From NCBI GenBank assembly GCA_026874595.1, contig CM049307.1, positions 42,230,362-42,294,361 on the forward strand: a stretch of 64,000 nt of DNA, read 5' to 3'. Positions within the stretch are counted from its first letter, which is position 1, and every line of letters begins with the position of its first letter. The stretch comes from Sipunculus nudus. Lineage: Eukaryota; Annelida; Sipuncula; Golfingiida; Sipunculidae. Below the pieces are notes generated by a model that was given only the letters and a program-made list of their open reading frames with translations, was not told the origin of the DNA and made no database searches. Shown one piece after another: positions 36,005 to 48,149 of this stretch. The position numbers and the translations under genes were made by a program.

Positions 36005-36811
36005 TTTGTTGTTCTCCATTGTTTTATGTCATATCAGTCTGCTCTATGGATCACTATATTACATGCTTCCACCACACACACATAAATCAACAGCAAAAAA
36101 AGATCTTTGATACACATGTACTTATATGATCCATGTACAAATAGGCATTCATGGATGATGTCTATCAAATCAGATTTATTTAAAATGACACCTATAAATG
36201 CATATCTAAGGCAAAAAAAAGGTATAGTTCTCAGGCACTTATTTTTAGAAATAAGTGTGTGAGGACATTTTTTTTAACCTTTTTTTGTATTGTTTGATAA
36301 ACATATCATATGATCAGGGAAGAGCATGATAATAACTGAATTGTTTTGTTGAACAGGTTAAAGCACCAAATAACAAAGAGTATCTGATCAAAATTGGATT
36401 ATTTTATCTTCTTGAAAGAAATGTCTGAGCAGCTGGAGCTAAAAATTCATAAGTTTCTATTGAAAATCAAAATATAAAAATTTGATGTAGGGGATTAAAA
36501 TTGACGCGTGCGGTGCCTGAGAACCAAATTTTTTTTTTTGGCCTAAGTTATGGAAACAGGAAGTTTGTTTGATTAGAGCTCTATTGCTTAAATATTTAAT
36601 TAACTGCTACTAGAACTGGTATATGATGTAACAGAAGAACCAAACTCTGTTCTGAAGAGAAAAGGCGTTTAAGGATAGCAATATTGCCTTTAGAGGGCAC
36701 TGCCTTTAAAACAGGATGAAGATTTACTGAATTTAAAAGAAACTGTTAGTCAGTATAAACATAATTTTTCATCATGGAAACAGGCAGACAGTTAAGAAGT
36801 CATAACAGATT
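36004..36811. repeat. Segmental duplication block A, copy 2
   Basis: Reads identically to 33316-34123. The left junction (36001-36004) cuts into the Helitron-like array; the right junction shares GATT with both parent sequences and enters the 37-bp minisatellite. Confidence 0.93.
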
Positions 36812-38340
36812 GGACTGCCTAGAGTCTGTGGTGTGAGGCTTACTGATTGGACTGCCTAGAGTCTGTGGTGTCTGACTGGACAGCCTAGAGTCTGTGGTGT
36901 GAGGCTTACTGGCTGGACAGCCTAGAGTCTGTGGTGTGAGGTTTACTGACAGGACAGCCTAGAGTCTGTTGTGTGAGGCTTACTGGCTGGACAGCCAAGA
37001 GTCTGAGATGTGAGGTTTACTGACAGGACAGCCTAGAGTCTGTTGTGTGAGGCTTACTGGCTGGACAGTCAAGAGTCTGAGATGTGAGGCTTACTGGCTG
37101 GACAGCCTATAGTCTGTGGTGTGAGGCTTACTGACTGGACAGCTAAGAGTCTGTGGTGTGAGGCTTACTGGCAGGACAGCCTTGAGTCTGTGGTGTGTGG
37201 CTTTCTGTCTGGACAGCCTAGAGTCTGTGGTGTGAGGTTTACTGACTGGACAGCCTAGTGTCTGTGGTGTGAGGCTTTCTGCCTGGACAGCCTAGAGTCT
37301 GTTGTGTGAGGCTTACTGGCTGGACAGTCAAGAGTCTGAGATGTGAGGCTTACTGGCTGGACAGCCTATAGTCTGTGGTGTGAGGCTTACTGACTGGACA
37401 GCTAAGAGTCTGTGGTGTGAGGCTTACTGGCAGGACAGCCTTGAGTCTGTGGTGTGTGGCTTTCTGTCTGGACAGCCTAGAGTCTGTGGTGTGAGGTTTA
37501 CTGACTGGACAGCCTAGTGTCTGTGGTGTGAGGCTTTCTGCCTGGACAGCCTAGAGTCTGTGGTGTGAGGCTTACTGGCTGGACAGCCTAGAGTCTGTGG
37601 TGTGAGGCTTTCTGACTGGACAGCCTAGGGTCTGTGGTGTGAGGCTTATTGACTGGACAGCCTAGAGTCTGTGGTGTGAGGCTTACAGGCTGGACAGCCT
37701 AGAGTCTGTGGTGTGAGGCTTACTGTCTGGACAGCCTAGAGTCTGTGGTGTGAGGTTTACTGACTGGACAGCCTAGTGTCTGTGGTGTGAGGCTTTCTGC
37801 CTGGACAGCCTAGAGTCTGTGGTGTGAGGCTTACTGACTGGACCGCCTAGAGTCTGTGGTGTGAGGCTTACTGACTGGACCGCCTAGAGTCTGTGGTGTG
37901 AGGCTTTCTGCCTGGACAGCCTAGAGTCTGTCGTGTGAGGTTTACTGACTGGACAGCCTAGTGTCTGTGGTGTGAGGCTTTCTGCCTGGACAGCCTAGAG
38001 TCTGTGGTGTGAGGCTTACTGGCTGGACAGCCTAGAGTCTGTGGTGTGAGGCTTCCTGACTGGACAGCCTAGAGTCTGTGGTGTGAGGCTTACTGGCTGG
38101 ACAGCCTAGAGTCTGTGGCCTGTGGTGTGAGGCCTTCTAGCTGAACAGCCTAGAGTCTGTGGTGTGAGGCTTACTGGCTGGACAGCCTAGAGTCTGTGGC
38201 CTGTGGTGTGAGGCCTTCTAGCTGAACAGCCTAGAGTCTGTGGTGTGAGGCTTTCTGGCTGGACAGCCTAGAGTCTGTGGTGTGAGGCCTACTGGCTGGA
38301 CAGCCTAGAGTCTGTGGTGTGAGGTTTACTGGCTGGACTA
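36812..38340 (+). repeat. 37-bp minisatellite, long array with 259-bp higher-order repeat
   Basis: About 41 units of the same repeat as 34640-35029. 37042-37300 and 37301-37559 read identically over 259 bp (7 x 37). A variant with an extra GGCCTGTGGTGTGAGGCC block appears twice near 38118 and 38197, marking another local duplication. Confidence 0.95.
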
Positions 38341-39035
38341 GCTTAAGTTTAAGACTGTCATTTGAGGTGAAATGGATATGAATATATGTTTCTTACTATA
38401 GACATATCATGAAACCCAGAGGTCTTCCCCTCTAGAAGCCACTGCAGCATTTTGATTTATCTCAGTCAAACTGATATGACCAGTTCCCGTCAGAGTCATA
38501 ATTTACCACTTCACTGGATCACTCAGTCTACTCAATTTGCATGTCTGACAGAATGACCAGCATTTATGAGAGAACAAAATAAGTATGGAATCTAAGTCTG
38601 GTTTGTTTATCTAGTATGACAGAAATGATTTATGTGCAGTATGATGACATATGGTGGACACATAATAGCAATCACACCAAAAAAAATTGTAATGCCTATA
38701 ATATAATTAAATATGAAAAGAGAATACAGCTCAAGGTAAAAAGAGACAATATACTCCAAGTACATTATAATTAAGTATAAGAATCTCACAGGAATTCAGT
38801 AATAACTAAAGATTTGATCAAAGAACAAAATTAATTTTCAAAAGAGGAATATCTATTTTGCTAAAATCTATCAATTACTGAGAAACAAATTTTGTAAATC
38901 TGGAGAAAGTGGCAGGGAGACAGTCTTATTATCTTCCCCAACTTATTTTACCCAAGGTGACCTTTGGTAAACGTTAAAGGCTTCATTTCATTTTCATGAA
39001 CATTTTGTGAGCATCTGGCACCAATCCCTATTTAA
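38341..39035. other. Unique spacer between minisatellite and block C copy 2
   Basis: AT-rich, no exon recognised. This spacer is absent between the minisatellite and block C in copy 1. Confidence 0.5.
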
Positions 39036-40010
39036 CTCTGGGTACAAGAATAAAAGATTGAATAAATGATGAGGTATTAGCTGAAAGAAATATTTTCTTA
39101 TCATGCTCAGTACAATGGAGAAGAGACAAATCTATGCAAACAAGTTGTACGGCCACAGTTTTACCAAGCAGCGTGAGGTCTATGTTGATCCAAATGTCAC
39201 CATCTATAACTTCCATTCCTACATATATACTTTACTGGGATGCTGTGGATAGCAGGGCTCTAACGCTCAGGTTGTCAGACATCAGGGCCAATGCCGCAAT
39301 GAGGGGAACTACAGTTATTGCTTATTGGAGTGTGGATGAGAGCAAGTTTGGCTCAGAAAAGATTTTGAAAACTAGCCTATTAGTGTCAATTCTCTTAATG
39401 TTTCTTCAATTTTAGCATGCATGTTGAACATTCGATTATTCCAGAATTTTTTTTCTGCAGCTTAAAAACAAGGCCTACAGGCCTAATGCGAACCTGTGCA
39501 ATAAGATTACACCAGGTATAATGCTTCAATGCTAACCATTACTTTTCAAGAACATGTGTACATGTATATGAACAATGCAAGTACTAAACACTTAGAACAA
39601 GAAACAATTAAACAAACATCACTGCTGCAATTCTGGCATGGGTGCACACAACACAAAAACTAGAATATGGGTAGTCAACAAGAGACAACGTGTATCTGCC
39701 AAAATCAGAGTGGGAAAGGTGAAGTGAGGCATAGATTGAGTGGCAAGGGGAAAAAGAGTGAGGTGTGTTGCATAATAGCCTGGATGTCAGCAGCCGAAAT
39801 GTGTATGTAGGTGGCGCCACCTGTCAAAAATTCAAGAAAGCTGTCCAGAATGTATACACATGCAAAATTTCAGGTGGATAAGTCCAACCAATGCAGAGAT
39901 ATGAGTGTTTTTATCCCAAGGCAGATAAACAGACGGACGCTGTGCAAAAATGGTGGCAGGTGGCGCCATCTGCCAAAAAATCCAGAAAGCTATCCAAGAT
40001 GTATAAACAT
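39036..40010. repeat. Segmental duplication block C, copy 2
   Basis: Reads identically to 35030-36004. Here the Helitron-like array continues uninterrupted beyond 40010, so this copy has the original right-hand context. Confidence 0.93.
39115..39252 (+). CDS. Small candidate frame, unidentified (copy 2)
   Basis: Identical to 35109-35246 through the segmental duplication. Same weak coding evidence; the identity adds no support, since non-coding DNA in the block is identical as well. Confidence 0.2.
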   Translation: MEKRQIYANKLYGHSFTKQREVYVDPNVTIYNFHSYIYTLLGCCG

Positions 40011-41228
40011 GCAAAATTTTAGGCAGATAAGTCAAACCACTACTGAGATACGAGTGATTTTAGCCCACGGCAGACAAACAGACTGACGCTGTGCCAAAAT
40101 GGTGGCAGGTGGCACCACCAATTTTGTGTATGATTAAGAGCTATGTGAGATTTATACACATGCAAAATTTCAGGGGGATATGTCAAACCACTGCCGAGAT
40201 ATGAGTGATTTTATCCCAAGGCAGATGAACAGATGGACACTGTGCAAAAATGGTGGCAGGTGGCACCACTGCATATGATAAAGAGCTATGGGAGATCTAT
40301 ACACATGCAAAATTTTGGCCCAACTGGTCAAACGGTTCACGAGATATGAGCTTGGATGTCTGCAGCTTAAACGTGAATGTAGGTGTCGCCACCTGTCATA
40401 AAATCAAGAAAGCTGTCCAGAATGTATACACATGCAAAATTTCAGGTGGATAAGTCCAACCAATGCAGAGATATGAGTGTTTTTATCCCAAGGCTGATGA
40501 ACAGATGGACGCTGTGCAAAAATGGTAGCAGGTGGCGCCACCATTTTTAGTGTATGTTATAAAGCTTTCCAAGGGCTACATTTGTGCAAAATCTTTAGCC
40601 TTATCGGTCAAACGGTTCCCGAGATATGTGGGTTTATGTGTGGAAACAGACACACAAATGGACGCTGGGCAGAGAGAAAAGGTCAGAGGTCAACCAAAAA
40701 TGAGGGCCCAGCAGTTCACATGTGACCGATCATAATTCCGAATTTTAAATAAAATTCTGCCCAGTGGTTATGGAGGAGTTCTCTGGAAACCTATGCAGTG
40801 ATGGCGGCAGCGTCGGGGTCCTACTGAAAACATAGTATCCGCAAAACTCTGTTTTGGCGGATACAATGATTGTAGCTGGCACCACCAGTATGTCAAACAA
40901 ACCCCTCCTATGAAATAAGCAGGGACATACACTGTGGAAAAATTATTGTAGGTGGCGCCACCAATCTTGTACACTATAAAGCTACCCAATATGTATAAAC
41001 ATGCCCAATTTTAGGCTGATGTATCAAATTCCTCTGTAGAAATAAGCAGGCGCATACACTGCAAAAGTCAATGTAGGTGGCACCACCTGTCCTGTAAATG
41101 AGAATACCATCAAAGACGCATAGACAGGTAAAAATATCAGTCCAATACATCAAACATCCCCAGAGTTTGATGCACTGGGCTGACAAGGCTTAGGTGAGTA
41201 AGGCAGTTGCCCCCAAGTGACCTGTGAC

Positions 41229-41480
41229 AAATTGCTGCCTCAAGCTACTGCACTGAGTGAACCCTTGACCTTCACCTGGCTAGACTGAGTGAACTTTTGA
41301 CCTGTACCTAGCTGCACTGAGTGAACTCTTGACCTGTTGCATAATCTGACACAGTTGGCAGTCTGCCAAAGCTATAAATAGATTCAGGCTGCACTTTGGT
41401 GCCAAATATGAAGCAGTGAGCAGTCTGCCAAAGCTATAAATAGAATGCAGCAACTGCACTGAGTGAACTCTTGACCTATA
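41229..41480. repeat. Short internal repeats of the Helitron-like element
   Basis: CACTGAGTGAACTCTTGACC-type phrases occur four times, and GCAGTCTGCCAAAGCTATAA occurs twice (near 41360 and 41419). A diverged single version lies near 55519 in the other full copy. Confidence 0.6.
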
Positions 41481-42430
41481 CCTGGCTACACTTCTTCCAA
41501 TCCTGGCACTGTGCCAAAACTATTTATAGAGCTGACATCATCTTGGCTCATGGCCAACATCAAGGCACTGGCAATCTGCCAATGGTATACCAAGTGCTGC
41601 CATCTGTACACAAAAGTGGTCCCTACTTGTAATAACTTTGAAATTTTTTTTCCCAATACAAAATGCTTTTCAGCTGACTTTTTATAAGAAAGAAATCAGG
41701 AATATATGTAAAATTATTATGGATACATACTGAATGCAAAATTAAAATACAGATATATCTCATTGATGGCAAATTCTTGAATTAAGTTGAGTAGGGATAC
41801 CAATAATTTTTAATCCACGTACAGTTGTCTTTATATAGCCACAGAGAGCTGAATATCCATGACTGTAACATTGCCTGGTATGATGAATAACTTAAATCAT
41901 AAATCCAAAATTTTTAAAAGCTTTCAAAAAAACTTTCTTGTCAATATTAACCAAAGATAACCTGAAATCTAAATGTCTAGTGGCATGATGTAATAGATGC
42001 TGATAAACTGGTTCCAGGCTAGATGTAACAGCATCACACAGCTAACATATATGGTAAAATGACTCAATTAAAGCTCCATAATTCAGCCAAAAATCATTCA
42101 TGTGGAACCATTAATGACAATTATTATAAGAATAATTGTAGGGATTATTCTTGTAAAATATTTAACAAACTGGCTTCAGTGGCATCGGTCGAAAAACGTT
42201 TTGCAGGTTTATAACTCATATACGAAGGTACAGCAAACTGGCTAAGTTCAGCTTCCCGTAACTCAGCCAAAAAGCACTGAACCAAGACCATTTGAACAAG
42301 CTTGAATTATCAACATCTGAGGATAATTAATGTGCGAGATTTAAGAATTTGGCCCAGTGGTTTTTGAGAAGATCTTTGTAGCCACTGAGCTAAAATGGGC
42401 TGTTATGGCATCATACTATAATTCACGGGA

Positions 42431-42463
42431 ATCTGTTTGTTTGTCTGTCTGTCTGTCTGTCTG
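42431..42463 (+). repeat. (GTCT)n microsatellite
   Basis: TGTTTGTTTGTCTGTCTGTC continuing in GTCT units, at the left edge of the CpG-dense segment. Confidence 0.9.
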
Positions 42464-42471
42464 GATTCATT

Positions 42472-42843
42472 CGCACGCTAGGGATCGCACGGTTGTCGAA
42501 CTTCGTGGGAGGGTGCATCTTGGTCCGGGGAAGAATGAGTTTATATTTTTTAGGCGTTTGGTAAAGGAATGGCCTCAAAATCGATAAAAATATTACGGGT
42601 TTACTACCTGCACTGTGCAATGGCCATTCTCACATAGTGCGCCCACGTCGTCCTGAATCTCCTCTCGCTAACCAATAAAATCAAACCTGACATAGTCTGC
42701 CAAACATTCACTATGCGTCGGCCTTTTCTAAGCAGTTCGCTAGGTCAACACAAATTAATGTTGTGGTGGGTTGACCGCGGGGACGAATTTAGACCAGGAA
42801 CATCTCACCCCTCGCCAAATTTGCATTTCAAACGCGCACGCTA
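42472..42843. mobile_element. CpG-dense segment flanked by 9-bp direct repeats
   Basis: About 25 CpGs in some 370 bp, far denser than anywhere else in the window. CGCACGCTA occurs at 42472-42480 and again at 42835-42843. The flanking sequence on both sides belongs to the Helitron-like element. No inverted termini are evident and no gene is recognised. A recent insertion with a target duplication is one reading. Confidence 0.35.
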
Positions 42844-43560
42844 TGTCAGTGCTTACTCATAATTTAAGAAAAGTGTGGATGCACGTACTGATATGGGTAA
42901 ATTCTAGTATGACTAAATTCAGCTTCCCATAACTTAGCCAAAAGTCACATAACTGAGACCATTTGAACAAAATTCAGAAAGCACTACCCTAGGATCATTT
43001 CTGTGCGATATTAAACATTTTGGCCATATGGTTTCAGAGAAGAAGTTTTTTGTAGCCCTCAGTGTGATACAGGCACTGATGACCCTGTACAAAAAAGGCC
43101 TATGCAGGTGGCGCCACCAATACCTCAATTTCAGATATGACTTATGTGACCAACATTGGCATAAAATTTGGTGATGATAGCTCCAGCCGTTTCTGAGATT
43201 TAAATTTTAATATGCTTTTTTCCACAGGTAACAAAATTCAACCTCCTGTTACTCGGCCAAAAATCTCCGAACTGGAACCATTCAAACAAACTTGAGAAAG
43301 ATTGTTCCAGGGATCATTTCTGTGAAATATTGGACAATTTGGCTGGACAGTTTCGGAGAAGAGCTTTTTCCCTATAAAATCTAAGAAAATGCAGTTAGAA
43401 AAAAAATAAACAAAATCAGATATAGTTTTTTGGATGACTGATTATTTGCAAAATATTTGGTGATGCTAGCTCCTGTTGTTTTTGAGATAGCCATGGTTAA
43501 CGTACAGACGACGCACGACGCACAACACCGCACCATCGCATAAGCTCAAAGGTTCGCTAA

Positions 43561-44899
43561 AAAAAAAATAATAAAAGACTTAATTGTCACAAAGCAAAAT
43601 TAATAAATGAATAAATAAAATGAAATTAATTTAAAGGAATAAATTACTGGCAAAGGTGAAAGGCAATGTACGTGGAAAATGAAGTGAACTGTAAAATGAT
43701 ACAATATAACTTGCTGTAAACTTTCATTAAGTTAATAATTGATAATAATGATGATGAAATGATGTGAGAGCAGCATTCACCTGGAAGGAGAATTTTATGG
43801 CAAGAGATGTGGGTATAATTGATATAGAAGACACCAAATCAATCTTATTACAAAGTTTATTTCAGACAGAACTCACATGATGCACTTTCATGACAAAATA
43901 TTCAGTATAAATACATTATATGGAGTTGACCTCCCTGTGCAGATTCAAACCAGTGTTTTAAATTAGTTCATTAATAAACACATAATTAATATTGCCTAGT
44001 CCTCTATCTTTACAATATATCCTATTCAGTAACATTTATTTATATCTGCCAGGGAGTAATTCCATATTTACTTCATCTATATTTTTTATTACAATACATA
44101 CAACTTACCATATTTCCTTTGATTACAGAATATTAGAAATAGATAACATAATTTGATTCATATGCTGCTTTATTAATAAAAAATGTTTTAACTTATCAAT
44201 AAATATCAAAACTCTTTATTTATCTAAAAGTAAACTTCATTATTGGCAAAAAGACTAAGCAGAATGCAACATTTATATATACTGCATACAGTATACTGGT
44301 ATATTGATACACTAAGGACTGCTCACTATAAAAAAGTTATCTCTTAAACCTAAGAAAATGCTCATCTAAAGTTTACCTCACATTAGTCTTTGAAAAACTG
44401 CTCTTTGACAACACACCTCATGGGTTATATATAGTACATTGTACAGATTATTGACAACTAAGAGTACATTTGTTTACCTATGGGGAAGGATTACTAATAT
44501 ATAAGATAATATTTGAAAACTGGTCATTGTACCTTGTGTTACACAGTAAGACTCAATATAAATACTACTTGTTCTGTATGAAAACAATATAAGGCTGCAG
44601 ATTTGTGGAAACATTCACCATGTAACATGTTTTTTTTGCATCTGCAGTGAGTGCCCACTTGCAAAAATCTGAATATATGGGTCACTATACTGTGTAGATT
44701 AAAGGTAACAATGAAAACTATTATTTCACAAAATCTAGGTACTGGTATATCAGGATATCCATGAAACTGGTCCCTCTTACAGTCAGTGTCCTGTGAAAAC
44801 TACGACAGGTGATTGTACTCGGATGGTTATTCACTACTGACAGTGTGTGTTCAGGTTACATAAAATATCATGGAAAATGCCTAATATATAGTGTGAATT

Positions 44900-44902
<3 letters not shown>
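43561..44902. other. Gene-free AT-rich stretch
   Basis: No exon, RNA gene or delimited repeat is supported. Confidence 0.35.

Positions 44903-44941
<39 letters not shown>
44903..44941. repeat. (AT)n microsatellite
   Basis: A perfect AT run; open frames across it on both strands are by-products. Confidence 0.95.
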
Positions 44942-44946
<5 letters not shown>

Positions 44947-45211
44947 AAAGTAAAAATTCTTGCGACGTGCTGTTCAGTGGCATGGCGCAAGAGAAAAGAC
45001 CGATTATCCCAAGTGTAACCCCGACTACGAATTCTGCGCATGCGCAATGGAGAACTAACAATGTGTGATAAATTGACAACCAATCAGATTCCGTTTTCTC
45101 TCCACCTTCTGTATATGATAGATCACTAAATATGCAAGTTATACATGAGAAACCTTGAATGCATGTGTGGTGCTAAATAAATACTTTAAAAGTCCTTCGA
45201 CTCTGAAAGGT

Positions 45212-45212
45212 C

Positions 45213-45234
<22 letters not shown>
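45212..45234. repeat. (AT)n microsatellite
   Basis: A short AT run followed by ACACACAC, next to the miniature element at 45240. Confidence 0.9.
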
Positions 45235-45239
<5 letters not shown>

Positions 45240-45243
<4 letters not shown>

Positions 45244-45392
45244 GCAAAACCCCAAAACTATGACCACCAATGGGACCTCAATAAAGTGAGGTCTGCTATA
45301 TTGAGCAATAAAGAAATTGGGACTGTTAACATGTGGTCATTATTTTGTGGTGGTCACTAAACAAGTGGTTGTTAGCTGAGGTTTCACTGTAC
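45240..45392. mobile_element. pogo/Tigger-like miniature element (copy 2)
   Basis: The left end is CAGCAAAACCCC; the reverse of the right end is TACAGTGAAACCTCAGC. It contains GACCACCAATGGGACCTCAA and GTTAACATGTGGTCATT in common with 13119-13290. The right end is followed by TA. Confidence 0.6.
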
Positions 45393-47254
45393 ATATGTAT
45401 ACTGAAATCTGTCATTTATACACATACAATATTATTTGGTCTCTTTTTTTTTACCACCATAAGATGAAAATGTGCACTCTCTTCACTAACATCTTTAATG
45501 CTAACAATGTTTTAGTTTCATGTTCAATGAAGAAAAACCTTGTGTGTGTTTCCTAAATATTCCCTAACAGACAGTATTAGTGACTTTACCTGCAGTTTAA
45601 TATCAGCCAATGAGGTTTGAAGGCACAGCTTTGGTGGTTAGACTAGGGATACGCCCAGACGATGATATCTGATGGATGGTGTTTCCTAGTACTGTGATGC
45701 TATAGTGAAAGTGAAAATAACTCAAAAAATGTATTCCTGTAAAGACTGATGACTGTCCCCACTATAAGTACCAATAATAGTGGTAATTTACAATATATAT
45801 TGTGAAGGGGTACTGTGTGCACATATCTAATGTTGCATACATTCTAGCGGTACATGACAATGGGTTTTAACTTAAAATTCATGTGCATGTATGTGTGTGT
45901 TCGGGCTAGTGAGCATTATCAATACACAGATTGCCTATGTAAAGTTAATGCAAAAATAATGTGATTATTGATGGGTCTGACAGGAAATGATACCTTTCAA
46001 GAGATACAATGTTCACAAGCTGGTAACATACATGAGATAATTCTTAATATATTCATAGTTTTGTACAGTATGGCAAGATTACAACAAACACACTAAGAAA
46101 ATCCACACCAGGTCCTTTCTGGTGATTATCATTAGGCCATACAAAAGAATTTTATTGTTCTACAGGTCTGGCGTTCCCATTTTTTTTGCGGACATTTTTT
46201 TTTTTGGGAAATAAAGACCAGGTCCTTAGTATTGTTGTTAATTTATGCTTGGCACAAATTTCCCAAAAGTGCTCTTAAAGGTAAGGAAAATGGACTAAAT
46301 TTTGTGTTGATCATATACACCATTTCAAGAACTGAAGCAAATTTGGGAATTTAAGGGCAAGCTGGTAAATTCTATATATTGTGTCTCGACCCATAAAGTA
46401 GGAAAAAGAAAAGAAAACTTGCTTGCACCATATTTTTGGTACCCAGAGTCCATAGAACAATCAATTTTTTGTTGTGTGGCCTTATTGATACCAGTAATTA
46501 ATTCTAGAGATACCGCTGAAACACTGAAATTTTACAATACCACAAAAATGACCCAGTTCTTTGTATCTCTGCTCACTTGACTATCAATATCTAATAGATA
46601 ATCAGTTTCTAAACCTGAGAGGAAGATCAATATTAGCATGTTCCTGAAAGCAGCCCTAGTGTGTATAAGTGTAGAAATTAGAGATGGGCTGATGATCATT
46701 TATAATTGATGATTAGTATGTTGGTGCAATCATCAACCTTACATGCAATAATTAATTTCAAAGTTTTGCACATATAATTCTTGCCAGCAAATTTTGGAAA
46801 ATTTTGGTGTTTCACAAATAACGTCACATGCAAGTTTACTATATAGAAATATTACAGATATTAGCCAACATGTTAGCATATATATGTCAGTCAAGATGAT
46901 GTACAGGTTTAAAATGGTCAGAAATAACATTCTCATAAACAACTAATTATTTCTGATTATAAGTTGGCAGATATCACTGATTTTTACCGATGAACAATAA
47001 CTAAATTACAACCGATTCCAAAAACCAAGTTGTTCACAGTTAAACATTATGTTAATGTCAAGGGTAAAGTACCATACATTCATGGAAGTTAACCCAGAAG
47101 TGACAGACAGGAAATGTGTGGAAAGAGGAATTCCTTGCAAAATGACATCATTTCAAAGAAATTCCTAGTAAGAAATACCCCTCTCTTAAAACATACTTGG
47201 CATCTTGAATGACAGGGCTTTGAACGTGTATGTGAACATAGGTTCTACCTGTAT
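45393..47254. other. Gene-free stretch downstream of the helical-repeat gene
   Basis: No exon is supported on either strand. Around 46680-46740 the sequence GATGGGCTGATGATCATT resembles a decayed hAT end. Confidence 0.35.
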
Positions 47255-47260
47255 TTTATT
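47255..47260 (-). terminator. Candidate poly(A) signal of the helical-repeat gene
   Basis: AATAAA on the - strand (TTTATT on +) 336 bp past the stop codon at 47596. It is plausible by position, but the hexamer is common by chance here. Confidence 0.35.
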
Positions 47261-47595
47261 GCATCCTTTTGTATGCTCTGCATGTATCAGTACACATATA
47301 TACACACACATGAATTTTAAGCTCTGAATGTCTTATCATTAGCTGAGCCCTATTGTGTTAAACTGTGCTTTGACAAATTGAAAAATACTGGTGGTAAAAC
47401 CCACTTAAACATAAGTGATATCTCTTATCTATTATCATGCTCCAGGTGTGAATGTCTTATCTATCAGGTAACAACGTGATCCTGATTGGCTCGGTACCTG
47501 TGTATATATGACTATACCGTCTGGACTTAACACTTGACCTACACTCACATGACACTCTGCACGTTTTGTTGCGTTCAGATCTGACCGCTGGTTAG

Positions 47596-47720
47596 TCATC
47601 TCTTGGTCAGTACTCCCAGCGTTTCCTTAGCCTTTGTTTTCACCATGTCCTCCTCATGTTTTGTTAACGATTTGATGACATCAAGGAGCTTCTCTTGCTT
47701 TATGACTGACATCAATGTAC
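47596..47720 (-). CDS. Last coding exon of an ARM/HEAT-like helical-repeat protein
   Basis: On the - strand an acceptor (ATTATATTCTGCAG) precedes 125 bp that start in phase with the exon at 53415-53543. The two bases GT complete a glycine codon, then 40 codons lead to a TGA at 47596-47598. The peptide TLMSVIKQEKLLDVIKSLTK ... TKAKETLGVLTKR is leucine-rich, charged and helical, like the final helices of an ARM-type solenoid ending in a basic tail. TTC12 and UNC45, which combine TPR and ARM repeats, came to mind as candidates, but 83 residues do not allow a name. ARM solenoids act as protein-binding scaffolds; no specific role can be given. Confidence 0.78.
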
Positions 47721-48149
47721 CTGCAGAATATATTATATTATATAATATATGCATATATATACTGGGTTATAACTAGACAAATTTGAGTAAAATCCATGTG
47801 GATTCTCCGGCTCTCCGTGGATGCTCTGACTTTTAGACAGACCCGTTAAACTGGAACTTTCTTGATGTGCAGTGTGACCTAAACTACACAATCAGCCTAT
47901 CACAGAGGGGATTCCAGGGTATTTTCATTTCATCATGCATAAATTATAAAAATGTCAGGTATTTACTTTAGGTGCATACACTGGGTTTCGGTATATGTAA
48001 GCTTTAATTATCTATGCCCTCAGCCTAAAGAACAGTGTTTATAGGTGGTAACAGTAACAAATACAAAATATTTGTTCTCACATGGATGTACATCTGTACA
48101 TGTCTCAGTTATAAATTTAAACTGGAGAGGTATTGACCATGTTTCATAA

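Larger units (their letters stand above)
39469..43560 (+). mobile_element. Helitron-like non-autonomous element, complete copy with an internal insertion
   Basis: The left end is CAAGGCCTACAGGCCTAATG, followed by subterminal GCGAACCTGTG (39488-39498). Then come array monomers headed by AGGTGGCGCCACC-type boundaries (39809 to about 41085), a section with repeated CACTGAGTGAACTCTTGACC, and paragraphs with TAGCTCCAGCCGTTTCTGAG. The right end holds GACGACGCACGACGCACAAC, the near-inverse CAAAGGTTCGC (43547-43557) and the terminal CTAA. Subterminal inverted repeats, a tandem core and a CTRR end resemble pearl/HINE-type elements of bivalves. No Rep or helicase is present. A CpG-dense segment at 42472-42843 interrupts it. 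Confidence 0.65.
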
